A stretch of DNA of 45,153 nucleotides from Terriglobales bacterium (lineage in GTDB: Bacteria; Acidobacteriota; Terriglobia; Bryobacterales; Bryobacteraceae). Location: positions 1 to 45,153 of the forward strand of contig JAJFUV010000069.1 of the NCBI GenBank assembly GCA_021372245.1, read 5' to 3'. This document shows, piece by piece, positions 35,522-44,900 of the stretch. Position 1 is the stretch's first letter, and each line of letters begins with the position of its first letter. The notes under the pieces were generated by a model. It ran no database searches. It was not told the origin of the DNA and was given only the letters and a program-made list of their open reading frames with translations. Position numbers and translations under genes: made by a program.

Positions 35522-35599
35522 TTCCAGTAGAAGGTAACATAATGCGTCCGTGAAGGGCCCAACGTCAAGCCAGCTCCCCGTAATCCGCCCGGAACGTGA

Positions 35600-35872
35600 C
35601 GGGCTGGGAATCTCGTGCCCCAGCATCTGGCGGAGCCCCGCATCCTCGCACAGCGGATCGAAATCGTTCAAACCATCCCCGCCCAACGCGTTCCACCCCA
35701 TACAGCTCTCGACGCAGGCCGTTTCGTCAAACCCACGTTGGCGTTGCTTCAGGTGCAGCCATCGCGCGGCGCGCACCGACAGAGGAACGCCCGCGTAGCC
35801 GGTCAGCACCTGCTCGACCGGTTCCCAGTCGTATTCGAACGGCAGTTCCCCTTCGGCGGGCGACCGTTCCGG
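35600..35872 (-). pseudogene. IS1380-like transposase fragment
   Basis: The reverse-strand frame reads LPFEYDWEPVEQVLTGYAGV, then LKQRQRGFDETACVESCM and ALGGDGLNDFDPLCEDAGLR, ending QMLGHEIPSP. This matches the N-terminal region of IS1380-family (DDE group 1) transposases. It is bounded upstream by a stop (TAA, 35873-35875) and loses similarity after HEIPSPS near 35600, where the expected AARKFLYQFH-type continuation is absent. No catalytic DDE residues remain, so it cannot be active. It abuts the 5' side of the His/Cys-rich metal gene. Confidence 0.68.
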
Positions 35873-36107
35873 TTACTTGGGCAAGGGCATCGGAATCCAC
35901 TTGGCAATTTTGCACCAACTGGGTGAAGACCTCCCCGCCTCTCCAGGCCGTGCCCTACAGGTCTCCACCCTGCACTCCGATTCTCCTTACGGACGGATCA
36001 CGGCGCCGGCCGGAACATTGCCTATTCGATAAACCACCAGCTAAATGAAGAGTATTCCCGACCACCTCCCGGCTTACGGCTAAGGAACCTTGGAAAGATG
36101 GCGCTTT
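35873..36107. other. Non-coding interval between transposase fragment and hypothetical gene
   Basis: No gene, hairpin or repeat could be supported here. Open frames are short and lack family character; the interval is probably decayed mobile-element flank. Confidence 0.4.
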
Positions 36108-36812
36108 TCATGGAAGACAGAGCAGTCTACGCCATTCTTCAACTTCTTCATTTTCGACCGTGAGGGCCGCGGTAGGTTCGTTTGGTATATTGGCCGCATC
36201 GCCGGAGGAAGTTACGGAGGGCCCACCGAGAGATTGCGCGGAGACGGGGTCCATGGCGATGGATGAGGGCGGCTCCGGAGCGGGAAGCGAGGGAGCGCTT
36301 TCGGGCAGCGCGAGGGCGGCGACCGGGTGGGTACGGGTGGGTTCGTTTGGCATATCGCCGGCGCGCAGCAGGAGGAAGTTGTAGAGGGCGCGCTGGGAGA
36401 TGGCGTGGAGGCGGGCCTCATAGCGATGGATGAGGGCGAGTTCGGGCCGGGAGGCGAGGGATTTGAAAGCATCCGCCATGCGGCCGAGTTCATCGCCGGG
36501 GGGCTGATCCGCGAGGGAATCGTCGAGCAGGCGGGTCTCTATGGCCCAGGCGCGGCGGAGGCGCCAGTAGGCGGAGACCATCTCTTCGAGCAGGCCCTCT
36601 TCGACCCCATCGGCGGGACCGAAGCGGTTGACGAACTGGTCATGCAACTCCTGGAAACCGGCGGGGGACTCATTGGAGAGGACCACGCATTTCGCAAGGA
36701 GGCCGTGGCGGATGGAGTTGCGCGAGGAGCGGGCCTTGCCCTCGGGAGTGACAGGGCCCCGGGAGCGGGCTCCGTTGGCCCGGGACGAAAGAATTCGACG
36801 TAATGAAGACAT
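36108..36812 (-). CDS. Hypothetical protein with SRANGARSRGPVTPEGK N-terminus (acidobacterial-type)
   Basis: A 234-residue soluble protein. The N-terminus is basic (SSRANGARSRGPVTPEGKAR, then SSRNSIRHGLLAKCVVL), a pattern recurring as multicopy hypothetical proteins in acidobacteria and relatives. The middle (about 50-145) is helical, with GFQELHDQFVNRFGP, VEEGLLEEMVSAYWRLRRAW and ALIHRYEARLHAISQRALYN. The tail is Pro/Ser-rich and contains two short NEPT repeats (DMPNEPT, NIPNEPT). The basic start suggests nucleic-acid binding, but no known domain is seen. GGAGAA lies about 4 bp before the ATG at 36812. Flanking transposase remnants hint that the gene travels with mobile DNA. Confidence 0.62.
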   Translation of the reverse strand: MSSLRRILSSRANGARSRGPVTPEGKARSSRNSIRHGLLAKCVVLSNESPAGFQELHDQFVNRFGPADGVEEGLLEEMVSAYWRLRRAWAIETRLLDDSLADQPPGDELGRMADAFKSLASRPELALIHRYEARLHAISQRALYNFLLLRAGDMPNEPTRTHPVAALALPESAPSLPAPEPPSSIAMDPVSAQSLGGPSVTSSGDAANIPNEPTAALTVENEEVEEWRRLLCLP

Positions 36813-37086
36813 TGGTTCTCCGTATTAAGTGTAACTTATGGGCGGAAGCGGTAATAGGCTAAATGGTTTTACATCAATCAGATAAGCCTTGTGAATGAAA
36901 GATGGGAGGGGTTGCGCTGGAGGGCGCAGTCAGGAGCTTCGATCTGTTGCGGAAGAGTCAAAGACTCTCGCGCCATGCACGCCATGGACTCGCAGAGGAC
37001 GCCATGGACTGCGTGGACAATAGTTGGAGTAGGCGGCCACCCCGCGGCGCACTCGGGGCTGAAGCCACGTTCGTGCTCCGGCTTGC
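36813..37086. other. Non-coding interval before ISNCY-like fragment
   Basis: No supported gene. Short open frames overlap on both strands without codon or family character. The interval separates the hypothetical gene from the transposase fragment and is probably decayed insertion-sequence flank. Confidence 0.4.
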
Positions 37087-37386
37087 TTAGGTGGAAAGGC
37101 AGATTCGCGGAACGCAACTGCCCTCCACTTCCCGCAGTCTCTCGTGAAAATGCCGCACGGTGAACCGAAATACTTCTCCTGAAATAGCCGCAGCGCGTTG
37201 TTTCAGCTTCGCCGCCGGAATCCGTTTGAGGCACGGCTTGCCGTGTTGCCCGTGGAACAGCAGATCATGGCCGTACTCTTCGTTGTGCTGCCACCAGTGG
37301 CACATCGTCCGATCAGTCCCACCGATGACCTCGGCCACTTCCAATCAATTCAGCTTGCCGGCCATCGCGCGTAAAATCACTTCCCG
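37087..37386 (-). pseudogene. ISNCY-like transposase fragment with internal stop
   Basis: Reading leftward from 37386 gives REVILRAMAGKLN, a TGA stop at 37345-37347, then LEVAEVIGGTDRTMCHWWQH, EEYGHDLLFHGQHGKP and VRHFHERLREVEG before an early stop near 37087. This is the helix-turn-helix N-terminus of ISNCY-family transposases; members usually have Trp where the TGA stands. The rest of the transposase, including the catalytic domain, is missing. It is an inactive remnant just upstream of the promoter for the large secreted-protein operon. Confidence 0.68.
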
Positions 37387-37438
37387 AACACGCCATATGG
37401 GGCAAACCGCGCGCTAACGACATGAGGAGTTTTTTATA

Positions 37439-37467
37439 TTGCATTTTAAACAGATGTGAATTATCAT
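37439..37467 (+). promoter_or_regulatory. Candidate sigma-70-type promoter for the 37.5-45 kb operon
   Basis: TTGCAT, a 17-base spacer and TATCAT lie in the most AT-rich stretch of the area, about 87 bp upstream of the GTG of the large secreted protein. Hexamers are near consensus and the spacing is ideal, but no transcript data support it. Positions may be off by one base. Confidence 0.45.
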
Positions 37468-37553
37468 TCGGTTTTTCCGGTACTATCCAGTTTAAGGAGA
37501 TCGCCATAGATTTAGCAATATTCCCAAGTTTCATCAGCGTTTAGGCTCAGTTC

Positions 37554-40373
37554 GTGAGTTTGCAAGAAAGGAAAGAGAGGAATCGTGTGCTGTGTGGCGA
37601 GAAAAATGTGCGTGGAAGAAAGGTGAGACCCCCGGTGAAGCCAGTGGAACGGTTTAAAAAAGGGAACTTTAGGGCGATTTCGAAGGCGTTTGCCGCGATC
37701 GGTGTCTTGACGATATTGACGGGATTCGTCCCAGCCTACGCGCAAAGCAGCCCAAACGCGGAGTACATCCGGCTGGGGGGACGGGTGATCGCCACTGAGC
37801 ATGCGGCGGCGACACCGACTTTTTCGGTGGCGGCGGGTTCGTACACATCGGCCCAGACGGTGACGATCAGCACGACAAGTAGTGGCGCGTCAATCCGCTA
37901 CACGACGGACGGGACGACACCGAGTTCGACAATCGGGACGCTTTACACAGGCGCGATTACGGTGAGCACGACGGCGACGCTCAAGGCTGTTGCGTACGGA
38001 TACAACTATGTGACAAGTGGCGTTGCATCAGCTACTTACACGATTTCCGTTGTAACAATCAGCGTGAACCCCACAGCGGCGAGCGTTGTGCAGGGAGGGA
38101 CGCAACAGTTCAGCGCAACGGTGACCGGAACGCCGAACACGGCGGTGACTTGGTCGGTGGTGAGCGGCACGGGGACGATTTCGAGTTCAGGATTGTACAC
38201 GGCCCCTACCGGAAGCAGTTCAGGCCATACGGAAACGGTCCGGGTGACGAGTGAAGCGGTGCCGACAGTGTACGCAGAGGCGACGGTTACGGTTTCCGGA
38301 GTAACCGTCAGTATCAACCCGACATCGGCGAGTATTGCGGCGGGCGGTACACAGCAATTCAGCGCAACAGTGGCCGGGGCTGCGAACACGGCGGTGACGT
38401 GGTCGGTCGTGAGCGGGCCGGGGACGATTTCGAGTTCGGGGTTGTATACGGCCACTGGTTCAGGCCTTACGCGAACGATCCGGACGACGAGTCAAGCGGT
38501 GCCGACAGCATACGCGGAAGCGACGGTTACGGTTTACGAAGTAGCGGTCAGTGTAAGTCCAGCGACCGCGAGCATCCTACATGGCGGCACGCAACAGTTC
38601 AGTGCAACGGTTAGCGGGACAACGAATACGGCAGTGACATGGTCCGTAGTGAGCGGCTCCGGCACGATTACGAGTTCGGGGCTCTACTCGGCACTAAGAA
38701 CGGACAGTAATGGATACACGGCCACGGTGAAGGCGACGAGCCAAGCCAACTCCAGTGCCTATGGTACGGCGGCCGTGACGGTTGCCGCCGATCAGCAGCC
38801 CCATGTGACGTCGGTCAGTCCGTCGTCGGGCAGCGGAATTGGCGGGACGTTCGTTTTTGCCGGAACGGACGCCGATGGAGGTACGGACATCAGTGCTTTC
38901 CAGTTTACTTTCTCGAGTACGGACTCATCCAAACAGTGCCACGTTATGTACTGGGTGGACGGCCCGTCTTTTGTGCTGTTCAACGATAGCGATTCCGGGA
39001 CTTCGCCGAATATTTACAACGGCGGATCAACGTCGAACAGTTATTGTACCGTGTCCGGGGGAACCCTTACGACGAATGGGAACACGAGGTCGCTGTCGAT
39101 CAACGTTTCCTTTACCAGCGCATTTGTAGGAACGAAGAACACATATCTTTCGGTGTCCGACTGGAGCGGTGCCTACGAGGGATATGTGCAGGTGGGTAGC
39201 TGGACGGCGATGACGCAGGCGGCTATGCCGATGTTCTCGCTGGCGGCAGGCACATACACATCAGATCAGACGGTGACACTGAGTACGGCCACCGGCGGCG
39301 CTTCAATCCGCTACACGACCGACGGGACATCGCCGACAGAGGGCGCCGGCAATCTGTACACGGGCCCCATCACGGTGGACAGGAGCGAAACGGTCAAGGC
39401 GGTCGCCTACGGGACCTACTACCTCGCCAGCCCCGTGGCCTCGGCGACTTACACCATGCAGGCCGTGACGCCGACGTTCTCGGTTGCATCGGGGACGTAC
39501 GCCGGTGCTTTCAGCCTGACGTTGTCCACAACAACAACGGGGGCTACGATCCACTACACGACGGACGGGTCGACGCCGACGTCGAACAGCACCACATACA
39601 CGGGTGCGATCACAGTCAGCAGTTCGGCAACCGTCAAAGCCGTCGCTGTAAAGGCCGGGTATTCGGACAGTGGCGTAGCGACGGCGACATACGTCATCGT
39701 TGCCGTGGCGGTGAGCCCGACGAGCGCGAACATCCCGCACGGGGGCACTCAACAGTTCAGCGCCGCGGTGACCGGGACAGGAAACACGGCGGTAACGTGG
39801 TCGGTGGCAAGCGGGCCGGGTTCGATCTCCAGCGCGGGATTGTACACGGCACCGAGCACGACCAGCTCAGGCTTCACGGCGACGGTAAGAGCGACCAGTC
39901 AAGCGCTCACAAGCGCCTATGGAAGCGCGACGGTCACGGTAGGAGCGAATCAGCAGCCCCATGTAACGTCGGTCAGTCCGTCGTCGGGGAGCGGAAGCGG
40001 CGGCACGTTCGTTTTCACGGGAACGGACGCCGACGGAGGCACGGACATCAATGCGTTCCAGTTTACCTTCACGAATGACGACTGGTCCAAGCAATGCCAC
40101 GTCATGTATTGGGTGGACGGCTCGTCCTTTGTGTTGTTCAACGATAACGATTCCGGGACCTCGCCCAATATTTACAACGGCGGCTCAACGTCGAACAGCT
40201 ATTGCACGGTGTCCGGAGCAAGCGTTTCGACGAGTGGGAACACAAGATCGTTGTCGATCAGCGTGTCTTTTACCACCGCCTTTGCGGGAGCGAAGAATAC
40301 GGACCTCGCGGTGTCCGACTGGGCTGGCTCTTACGAGGGGTATGTGCAGGTGGGGAGTTGGACGGTCCAGTAG
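37554..40373 (+). CDS. Large secreted Ig-like / CHB_HEX multidomain protein with duplicated module
   Basis: A 939-residue exported protein. A basic 44-residue leader precedes a hydrophobic segment (about 45-60) and a likely cleavage site at VPAYA-Q. The order is then: a chitobiase-C-terminal-like domain (87-164, with RYTTDGTTP), three BIg-like domains (168-247, 250-327, 330-411, each with GGTQQFSATV and AVTWSVVSG), a 138-residue module (414-551), two more CHB_HEX-like domains (about 556-710), a fourth BIg domain (about 713-797) and a second copy of the module (800-937). There is no catalytic motif, so adhesion or matrix binding is likely. The start GTG at 37554 is uncertain; GTG at 37587 has a better upstream GAGAGG. 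It is first of four closely spaced genes. Confidence 0.8.
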   Translation: MSLQERKERNRVLCGEKNVRGRKVRPPVKPVERFKKGNFRAISKAFAAIGVLTILTGFVPAYAQSSPNAEYIRLGGRVIATEHAAATPTFSVAAGSYTSAQTVTISTTSSGASIRYTTDGTTPSSTIGTLYTGAITVSTTATLKAVAYGYNYVTSGVASATYTISVVTISVNPTAASVVQGGTQQFSATVTGTPNTAVTWSVVSGTGTISSSGLYTAPTGSSSGHTETVRVTSEAVPTVYAEATVTVSGVTVSINPTSASIAAGGTQQFSATVAGAANTAVTWSVVSGPGTISSSGLYTATGSGLTRTIRTTSQAVPTAYAEATVTVYEVAVSVSPATASILHGGTQQFSATVSGTTNTAVTWSVVSGSGTITSSGLYSALRTDSNGYTATVKATSQANSSAYGTAAVTVAADQQPHVTSVSPSSGSGIGGTFVFAGTDADGGTDISAFQFTFSSTDSSKQCHVMYWVDGPSFVLFNDSDSGTSPNIYNGGSTSNSYCTVSGGTLTTNGNTRSLSINVSFTSAFVGTKNTYLSVSDWSGAYEGYVQVGSWTAMTQAAMPMFSLAAGTYTSDQTVTLSTATGGASIRYTTDGTSPTEGAGNLYTGPITVDRSETVKAVAYGTYYLASPVASATYTMQAVTPTFSVASGTYAGAFSLTLSTTTTGATIHYTTDGSTPTSNSTTYTGAITVSSSATVKAVAVKAGYSDSGVATATYVIVAVAVSPTSANIPHGGTQQFSAAVTGTGNTAVTWSVASGPGSISSAGLYTAPSTTSSGFTATVRATSQALTSAYGSATVTVGANQQPHVTSVSPSSGSGSGGTFVFTGTDADGGTDINAFQFTFTNDDWSKQCHVMYWVDGSSFVLFNDNDSGTSPNIYNGGSTSNSYCTVSGASVSTSGNTRSLSISVSFTTAFAGAKNTDLAVSDWAGSYEGYVQVGSWTVQ
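38793..39206 (+). repeat. Internal 414-bp repeat, copy 1
   Basis: Encodes residues 414-551 of the secreted multidomain protein, from QQPHVTSVSPSSGSG to YEGYVQVGSWT. Copy 2 at 39951-40364 has the same length and, by my hand count, about 22 amino-acid differences in 138 residues. Confidence 0.9.
39951..40364 (+). repeat. Internal 414-bp repeat, copy 2
   Basis: Encodes residues 800-937, forming the C-terminus of the secreted multidomain protein. It is in the same frame and of the same length as copy 1, with long blocks nearly identical in DNA (for example around ATTTACAACGGCGG), consistent with duplication or gene conversion. Confidence 0.9.
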
Positions 40374-40399
40374 CGGGAGATCAAGGAGAGGAGAAGAAG

Positions 40400-41101
40400 A
40401 TGAGCATGTGGCGAATAATGGCAGGATTGGCGGCGGGGATGGCGGGAGTCTTGGCCCTGGCACAAGCGGGAACCGTACACGGAACCATCCAAGGCGCCGA
40501 CGGGAAGGCTGTGGGCATAGTGACTGTCTACTTACAGGGTCAGATGACGGATGGAGTGAGAGCCAGCAGCGTCGTAGGGAAATCCGCCAAGGATGGGAGT
40601 TTCACCTTGAGCGGCGTGGGCGTTGGAACGTATCGGCTCTGTGTTCCGAATGGCGCGGAGGGCTATGTCGACCCATGTGTCTGGGATGCGAGTCCGACGA
40701 CGGTAAAGGTGAAAGCGAACGAGAGTGTGAATGCGGGAACAGTACCGCTAACTCCATCGGCGACCGTAGCGCTAGAGGTGGCCGACGAACAAGGGTATCT
40801 CGCCGCACATGAAGCGAGCAAGATTCCACGCGCTGCTTTGATGGCAGGCGTGCGAGCGGCACATGGGCAATTTGTCCCGATGACGCTGTCGAGCAGTTCG
40901 GATACCTCACGGCGGTATACGGCGTCCATCCCCGCTGGCCAGCAAGTGCGGGTACTGGTGCAGAGTCAGGATTACCAGATTGCCGAGAACGGTACATCGA
41001 CAGACTTCACCAGCCAGGATAGAGGGCTCACGGCCAAAGTCCAGCCAGATAGCGCCGGTGTGGTCAACGAACTGAAAATCCGGGTCACCGGGAAGCGGTA
41101 G
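40400..41101 (+). CDS. Secreted carboxypeptidase-regulatory-like (SdrB-type) domain protein
   Basis: A 233-residue exported protein with a signal peptide (WRIMAGLAAGMAGVLALAQA). Residues about 24-90 form a carboxypeptidase-regulatory-like beta-sandwich: GTVHGTIQGADGKAVGIVTV, then KDGSFTLSGVGVGTYRLCVP. The remainder, with a VALEVADEQGYLAAHE segment and RRYTASIPAGQQVRVLV, looks like a second beta domain. A purine-rich AAGGAGAGGAGAAGAAG lies before the ATG at 40400, 26 bp after the preceding gene. Two Cys in the first domain (LCVP, PCVWD) could form a disulphide. No enzyme motif is visible; a structural or binding role with its neighbours is likely. Confidence 0.72.
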   Translation: MSMWRIMAGLAAGMAGVLALAQAGTVHGTIQGADGKAVGIVTVYLQGQMTDGVRASSVVGKSAKDGSFTLSGVGVGTYRLCVPNGAEGYVDPCVWDASPTTVKVKANESVNAGTVPLTPSATVALEVADEQGYLAAHEASKIPRAALMAGVRAAHGQFVPMTLSSSSDTSRRYTASIPAGQQVRVLVQSQDYQIAENGTSTDFTSQDRGLTAKVQPDSAGVVNELKIRVTGKR

Positions 41102-41119
41102 CGGACGGTGGGGAGAGAC

Positions 41120-41941
41120 ATGGACGTGAAACTGTCAACGAGGCGGAGTGCGGAGATGGAAGCAAGGCGGGCGAGAATGGGATGGCGAATGCTCTTCTGT
41201 CTGTGTTTGATGGCGGCCTGCGGCGCGGGCGCGGATACCCGGCAATTGACGACGGCGATTCGCGTAGGATCGATACCATCTTCCGCGCGGGCCCTTCTGA
41301 CAGCGCAGGGAACCCGGCTGACGGCACCCGGGAAGGAGCGGTTGACGATACAGGCGATTGTTACGGATTCAAAGGGATCGCGGGAGGTGAGACTGATCTG
41401 GGAGGCGCCGGGACGCTTCCGGTACGACGACTACAGCGCCGGCAAAACCATCGCCTTTGACAGTCGAGCGGTTTCTTCCGCAGTCGCCGGTCCGTCAGAC
41501 ACCGACCTTGACATGGTGGAGACGCTGCTCAGCGACGGCGCCGAAGCCTTTTTCGAGAATTTCCAGAATGGCGCTCCGTTCCGGTTTCTCGGCCGCGGGT
41601 TCCGCGACGACGACGGTACGAACCCGGGGTATACCGGACCGTTCCACGACATCTACCACGTGATGGTCCCGTTGACTTTCACGAAAACGAAGGCCTCACG
41701 GTGGAAGATGTACTACTTTGATTCGCGTACGCGCCTGCTCGCCAAGGTGCGTTACCTGGTTTCGCGAAACGGCGCATCCACCGACGTGACGACGGTGTAC
41801 TCCGGCTGGCTCAAGATCGATGGTGAGATGGTACCAGGGCGAATCGAGCGTAGCGAAGGCGGAAAGCCCGCGCTCTCCTTTGTGAACAAGGGGGCGGCCT
41901 TCGGCGCGGCGGTTGGTGACAGCCTGTTTTCAAAGCCCTGA
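41120..41941 (+). CDS. Exported protein of unknown family, possible lipoprotein
   Basis: A 273-residue protein. After a basic lead (MDVKLSTRRSAEMEARRARM) comes a hydrophobic export segment WRMLFCLCLMAACGAGA, in which LMAAC resembles a lipobox, though with Met at -3. The mature part has WEAPGRFRYDDYSAGKTIAFD, DMVETLLSDGAEAFFENF and KMYYFDSRTRLLAKVRYLV. This beta-strand pattern resembles LolA/outer-membrane-lipoprotein-sorting-like folds, but without certainty. GGGAGAG lies 5 bp before the ATG at 41120, 18 bp after the previous gene; an internal ATG at 41177 (MGWRML) would place the signal at the very N-terminus. It immediately precedes the YD-repeat protein and could aid its export or assembly (inference). 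Confidence 0.6.
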   Translation: MDVKLSTRRSAEMEARRARMGWRMLFCLCLMAACGAGADTRQLTTAIRVGSIPSSARALLTAQGTRLTAPGKERLTIQAIVTDSKGSREVRLIWEAPGRFRYDDYSAGKTIAFDSRAVSSAVAGPSDTDLDMVETLLSDGAEAFFENFQNGAPFRFLGRGFRDDDGTNPGYTGPFHDIYHVMVPLTFTKTKASRWKMYYFDSRTRLLAKVRYLVSRNGASTDVTTVYSGWLKIDGEMVPGRIERSEGGKPALSFVNKGAAFGAAVGDSLFSKP

Positions 41942-41970
41942 TCCGAGACATCACCATCCAGGAGGTTCCC

Positions 41971-44900
41971 ATGTTCAGACAGACAAACATACATCCGCAC
42001 GTGCTGTTTCTGCTGTGGTTCGCTGCATACTTAACTGTGCCGTGTTGTGCACAAACAGGATTGAGGCCGGAGACGTTTGCTCCCCGTGGCGTACAGACCA
42101 ATGGCCTGTATTTGATCTCGGGCTATGAAGCCATCAATGATGTGACGGGTAACCTGGTTTACAGAGTACCCATCGCCTCGATGCCTCCGGGCCGCAACGG
42201 CTCACCGCTGGAGGTGGGGCTGATCTACAACTCGACCATTTACGATGTTTACACCGAATATTGGATGAGGCCCGGTGGCAGCACAGAAGTACCGATTTAT
42301 GTCCTCAAGCAAAGCGAGTCCGGCGGTTGGCGGTGGAGCTACAAGTATGATCTGGACTGGGAACACCGGCAGGCGGCATACTGCTCTGGAGGGGCGGGCA
42401 TTACGACCTACGCATTTGCCTTGAACAAGCTGCGCGTGGTGCTACCGGATGGCAGCCACCACACTCTTCACCCCCGCGCCGCCGATCTCAGCGGGACGGA
42501 GGGAGATGGCTACTATCAATTGACACCAGAAGGTAATTACAGTAACACGAGCTGCCGTCCACACGATCCGGAGACAGGCACTCTAACCTATTACACGGCG
42601 GACGGCTCTTTCATACGGGTCGAGATTGCGGCGGATGCAACATTCTTTGGCGACCGAACGTGGAGGATCTACCTTCCCGGCGGCAAACATGTGGAGGTTT
42701 CCGGCAGTGGGGGGAACCGGCTGACCAAGGTCTTTGAACGAAACGGGAACTACGTTACCATACAGGGAATAACCAACAACGGCAACCCGGCGGACCGGAT
42801 TCAAGACCTGTGGGGCCGTTCGATTATCGTCGAACACGCGCTGGGGGCGGACGTGGTGCGATTCAAAGGTAAAGGCGGGCAGGACCTGAGCACCACCGTC
42901 AATTGGAGCGGTTTTTCCCTTAGCCTGCCGGTGTATCCCTGCGGAAATGACGGCACGGAGGTCGTCTGCAATGGCGGCGGAGACAATCCGGGCTACAAGC
43001 CGACATCGGTCCCGGTGTGGGGGATAGATACCATTCAGTTTCCGTCGCCGGGAACTGACCTTCCAGCCACAACCCTGAAGTTCGGGTATGACACGCATGA
43101 TGGGGTGTACTACGGCGGCGAGCTAAACTCCGTCGAGATGTGGTGCCCCGACGCGAGCCACGCCTGCCAAGCCGCCCGCGTGGATTACGAGCACTACTAT
43201 CGCGACCACGGACGAAACCTTACCAGCCTCACGACAGGCGACGATATCGTGGCCGCGAGCACCCAGAATCCGGTTTGGCGCAAGACCGTCACCTATACTG
43301 ACGGCAGCGGCAAAGTGGAATCGTGGCAGTATTCGTTTCTCCCCGGTCACAGCACCATCACAAGTCCCGACGGCGGGGAAACGCACCACTATTCGGATGG
43401 GAGCCACTATGGACTTGGGGGGACGGTGTACAAGACCACGTATGCGAACGGGGACATTGTCTACCGGAACTGGACGCAGAGTTTTCCTCCATGGGTGACA
43501 TCTGCATTTCAGGATAGTGGCAACGCGTACGTTTCGGCGGAGACCAAAGTGGTAGCGGACTATTCAGGGGCATCATCGAAGGCCGCCACAACGGTTTTCA
43601 CATACAACAGGAACGGCGATTTGAAACAGGTTGACGAGACCGATGTCTGGTCGACGCAGGTACCAACGACTCCTCCGACGTCGATCCCCGGGGGGCCGAC
43701 CCGGACGACTACGTACGTGTACACGGTGGAGCCAGGGAGCAGCGCCGATCCGAACGACACCAACGCCTACTGGTACCCGCAGGCACCCCGTCATGACCTC
43801 CTGTCCTCGAAGACGGTGGCGACGGGCGGCACGGTGCGCGCATACACGGAGCATGGCTACGACACGGACGGCAACCTGACGGAGACCCGGCAGTGGGACG
43901 ACCAGAAGGGTGGAAGGACCACGCCGCTGAATTCGTCGAACGCCGTGGTCAGGAGCCGTACGTTCGAAGCGCACAACAACGACTACGGCGGGGGGAACCC
44001 GCAGAGCGAGACCGACGGGCGGGGGAATACGACAACCTACAGCTACCAGACGTCGTATCCGTATCCGACTAGCATTGTGGGCGCCGCCGGAACGGACGTG
44101 GCATGGAGGCAGGACCGCGGCTATGATGCTTCCACGGGCCTGCTGACGAGCGAGACGGACTACAACAACAATGTCACGACGAGCTACTACTACGATTGGC
44201 TGGGCCGGCAAACGAGCGTGGCGGAAGCCGGCATGCGCAGCACCTCGACCAGTTACGACGATGTGCGGCGCATTGTGTGGACCACGTCGCCACTGGATGC
44301 GAACCGAAGCCTGGTCGCCGGGACCACCTACGACTGGCTGGGGCGGGCCATCCGCACCGGAGCGACGAACGATGCCGGCCAGCATCCGGCTTCCGGCAAC
44401 GCCAGCGGCGGCATCCGCACGGAGAGCGAAGTGCGCTATCCGGCGACCGCCAACGGCTTCTCCTACCAGCTCACCTCGAACCCGTACAACACCACCGGGG
44501 ATGCCACCATGGGCTGGACGCGCACAATACTGGACAAAATGGGCCGTCCGGTGGAAGTGACGACCTACGCGGGGGCGGATCGTCCCTGGCCGTGGGGTTC
44601 GAACTCCACGAGCACGAGTACGGCGACCACCTCCTATGACGCGGAGGCCACCACGGTCACCGACGCGGCGGGCAAGGTTCGCGCCAGTTACGTGGACGCG
44701 CTGGGCCGGCTGTTGAAAGTGGTGGAGGCGCCCGGCGGGGAGAACTACGTGACCAGCTACCGGTACGATGGGCTGGACAACCTGACGGGAGTCTGTCACG
44801 GCGGGATCTTCTCGGGAACGACCTGCCCGGGCGGGTCGTCGCGGACGTTCGAGTACAGCAGCCTGGGGCGCCTGTACAGCGCCACGAACCTGGAGAAGGA

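Noticed and set aside
36878..37234. 118-codon minus-strand open frame
   Set aside because: Overlaps the ISNCY fragment in another frame, with no signal, domain or ribosome-binding site.
37554..40373. Repetitive DNA considered as a CRISPR-like or satellite array
   Set aside because: Repeats are in frame, of protein-domain length and diverged at wobble positions, so they are coding domain repeats.
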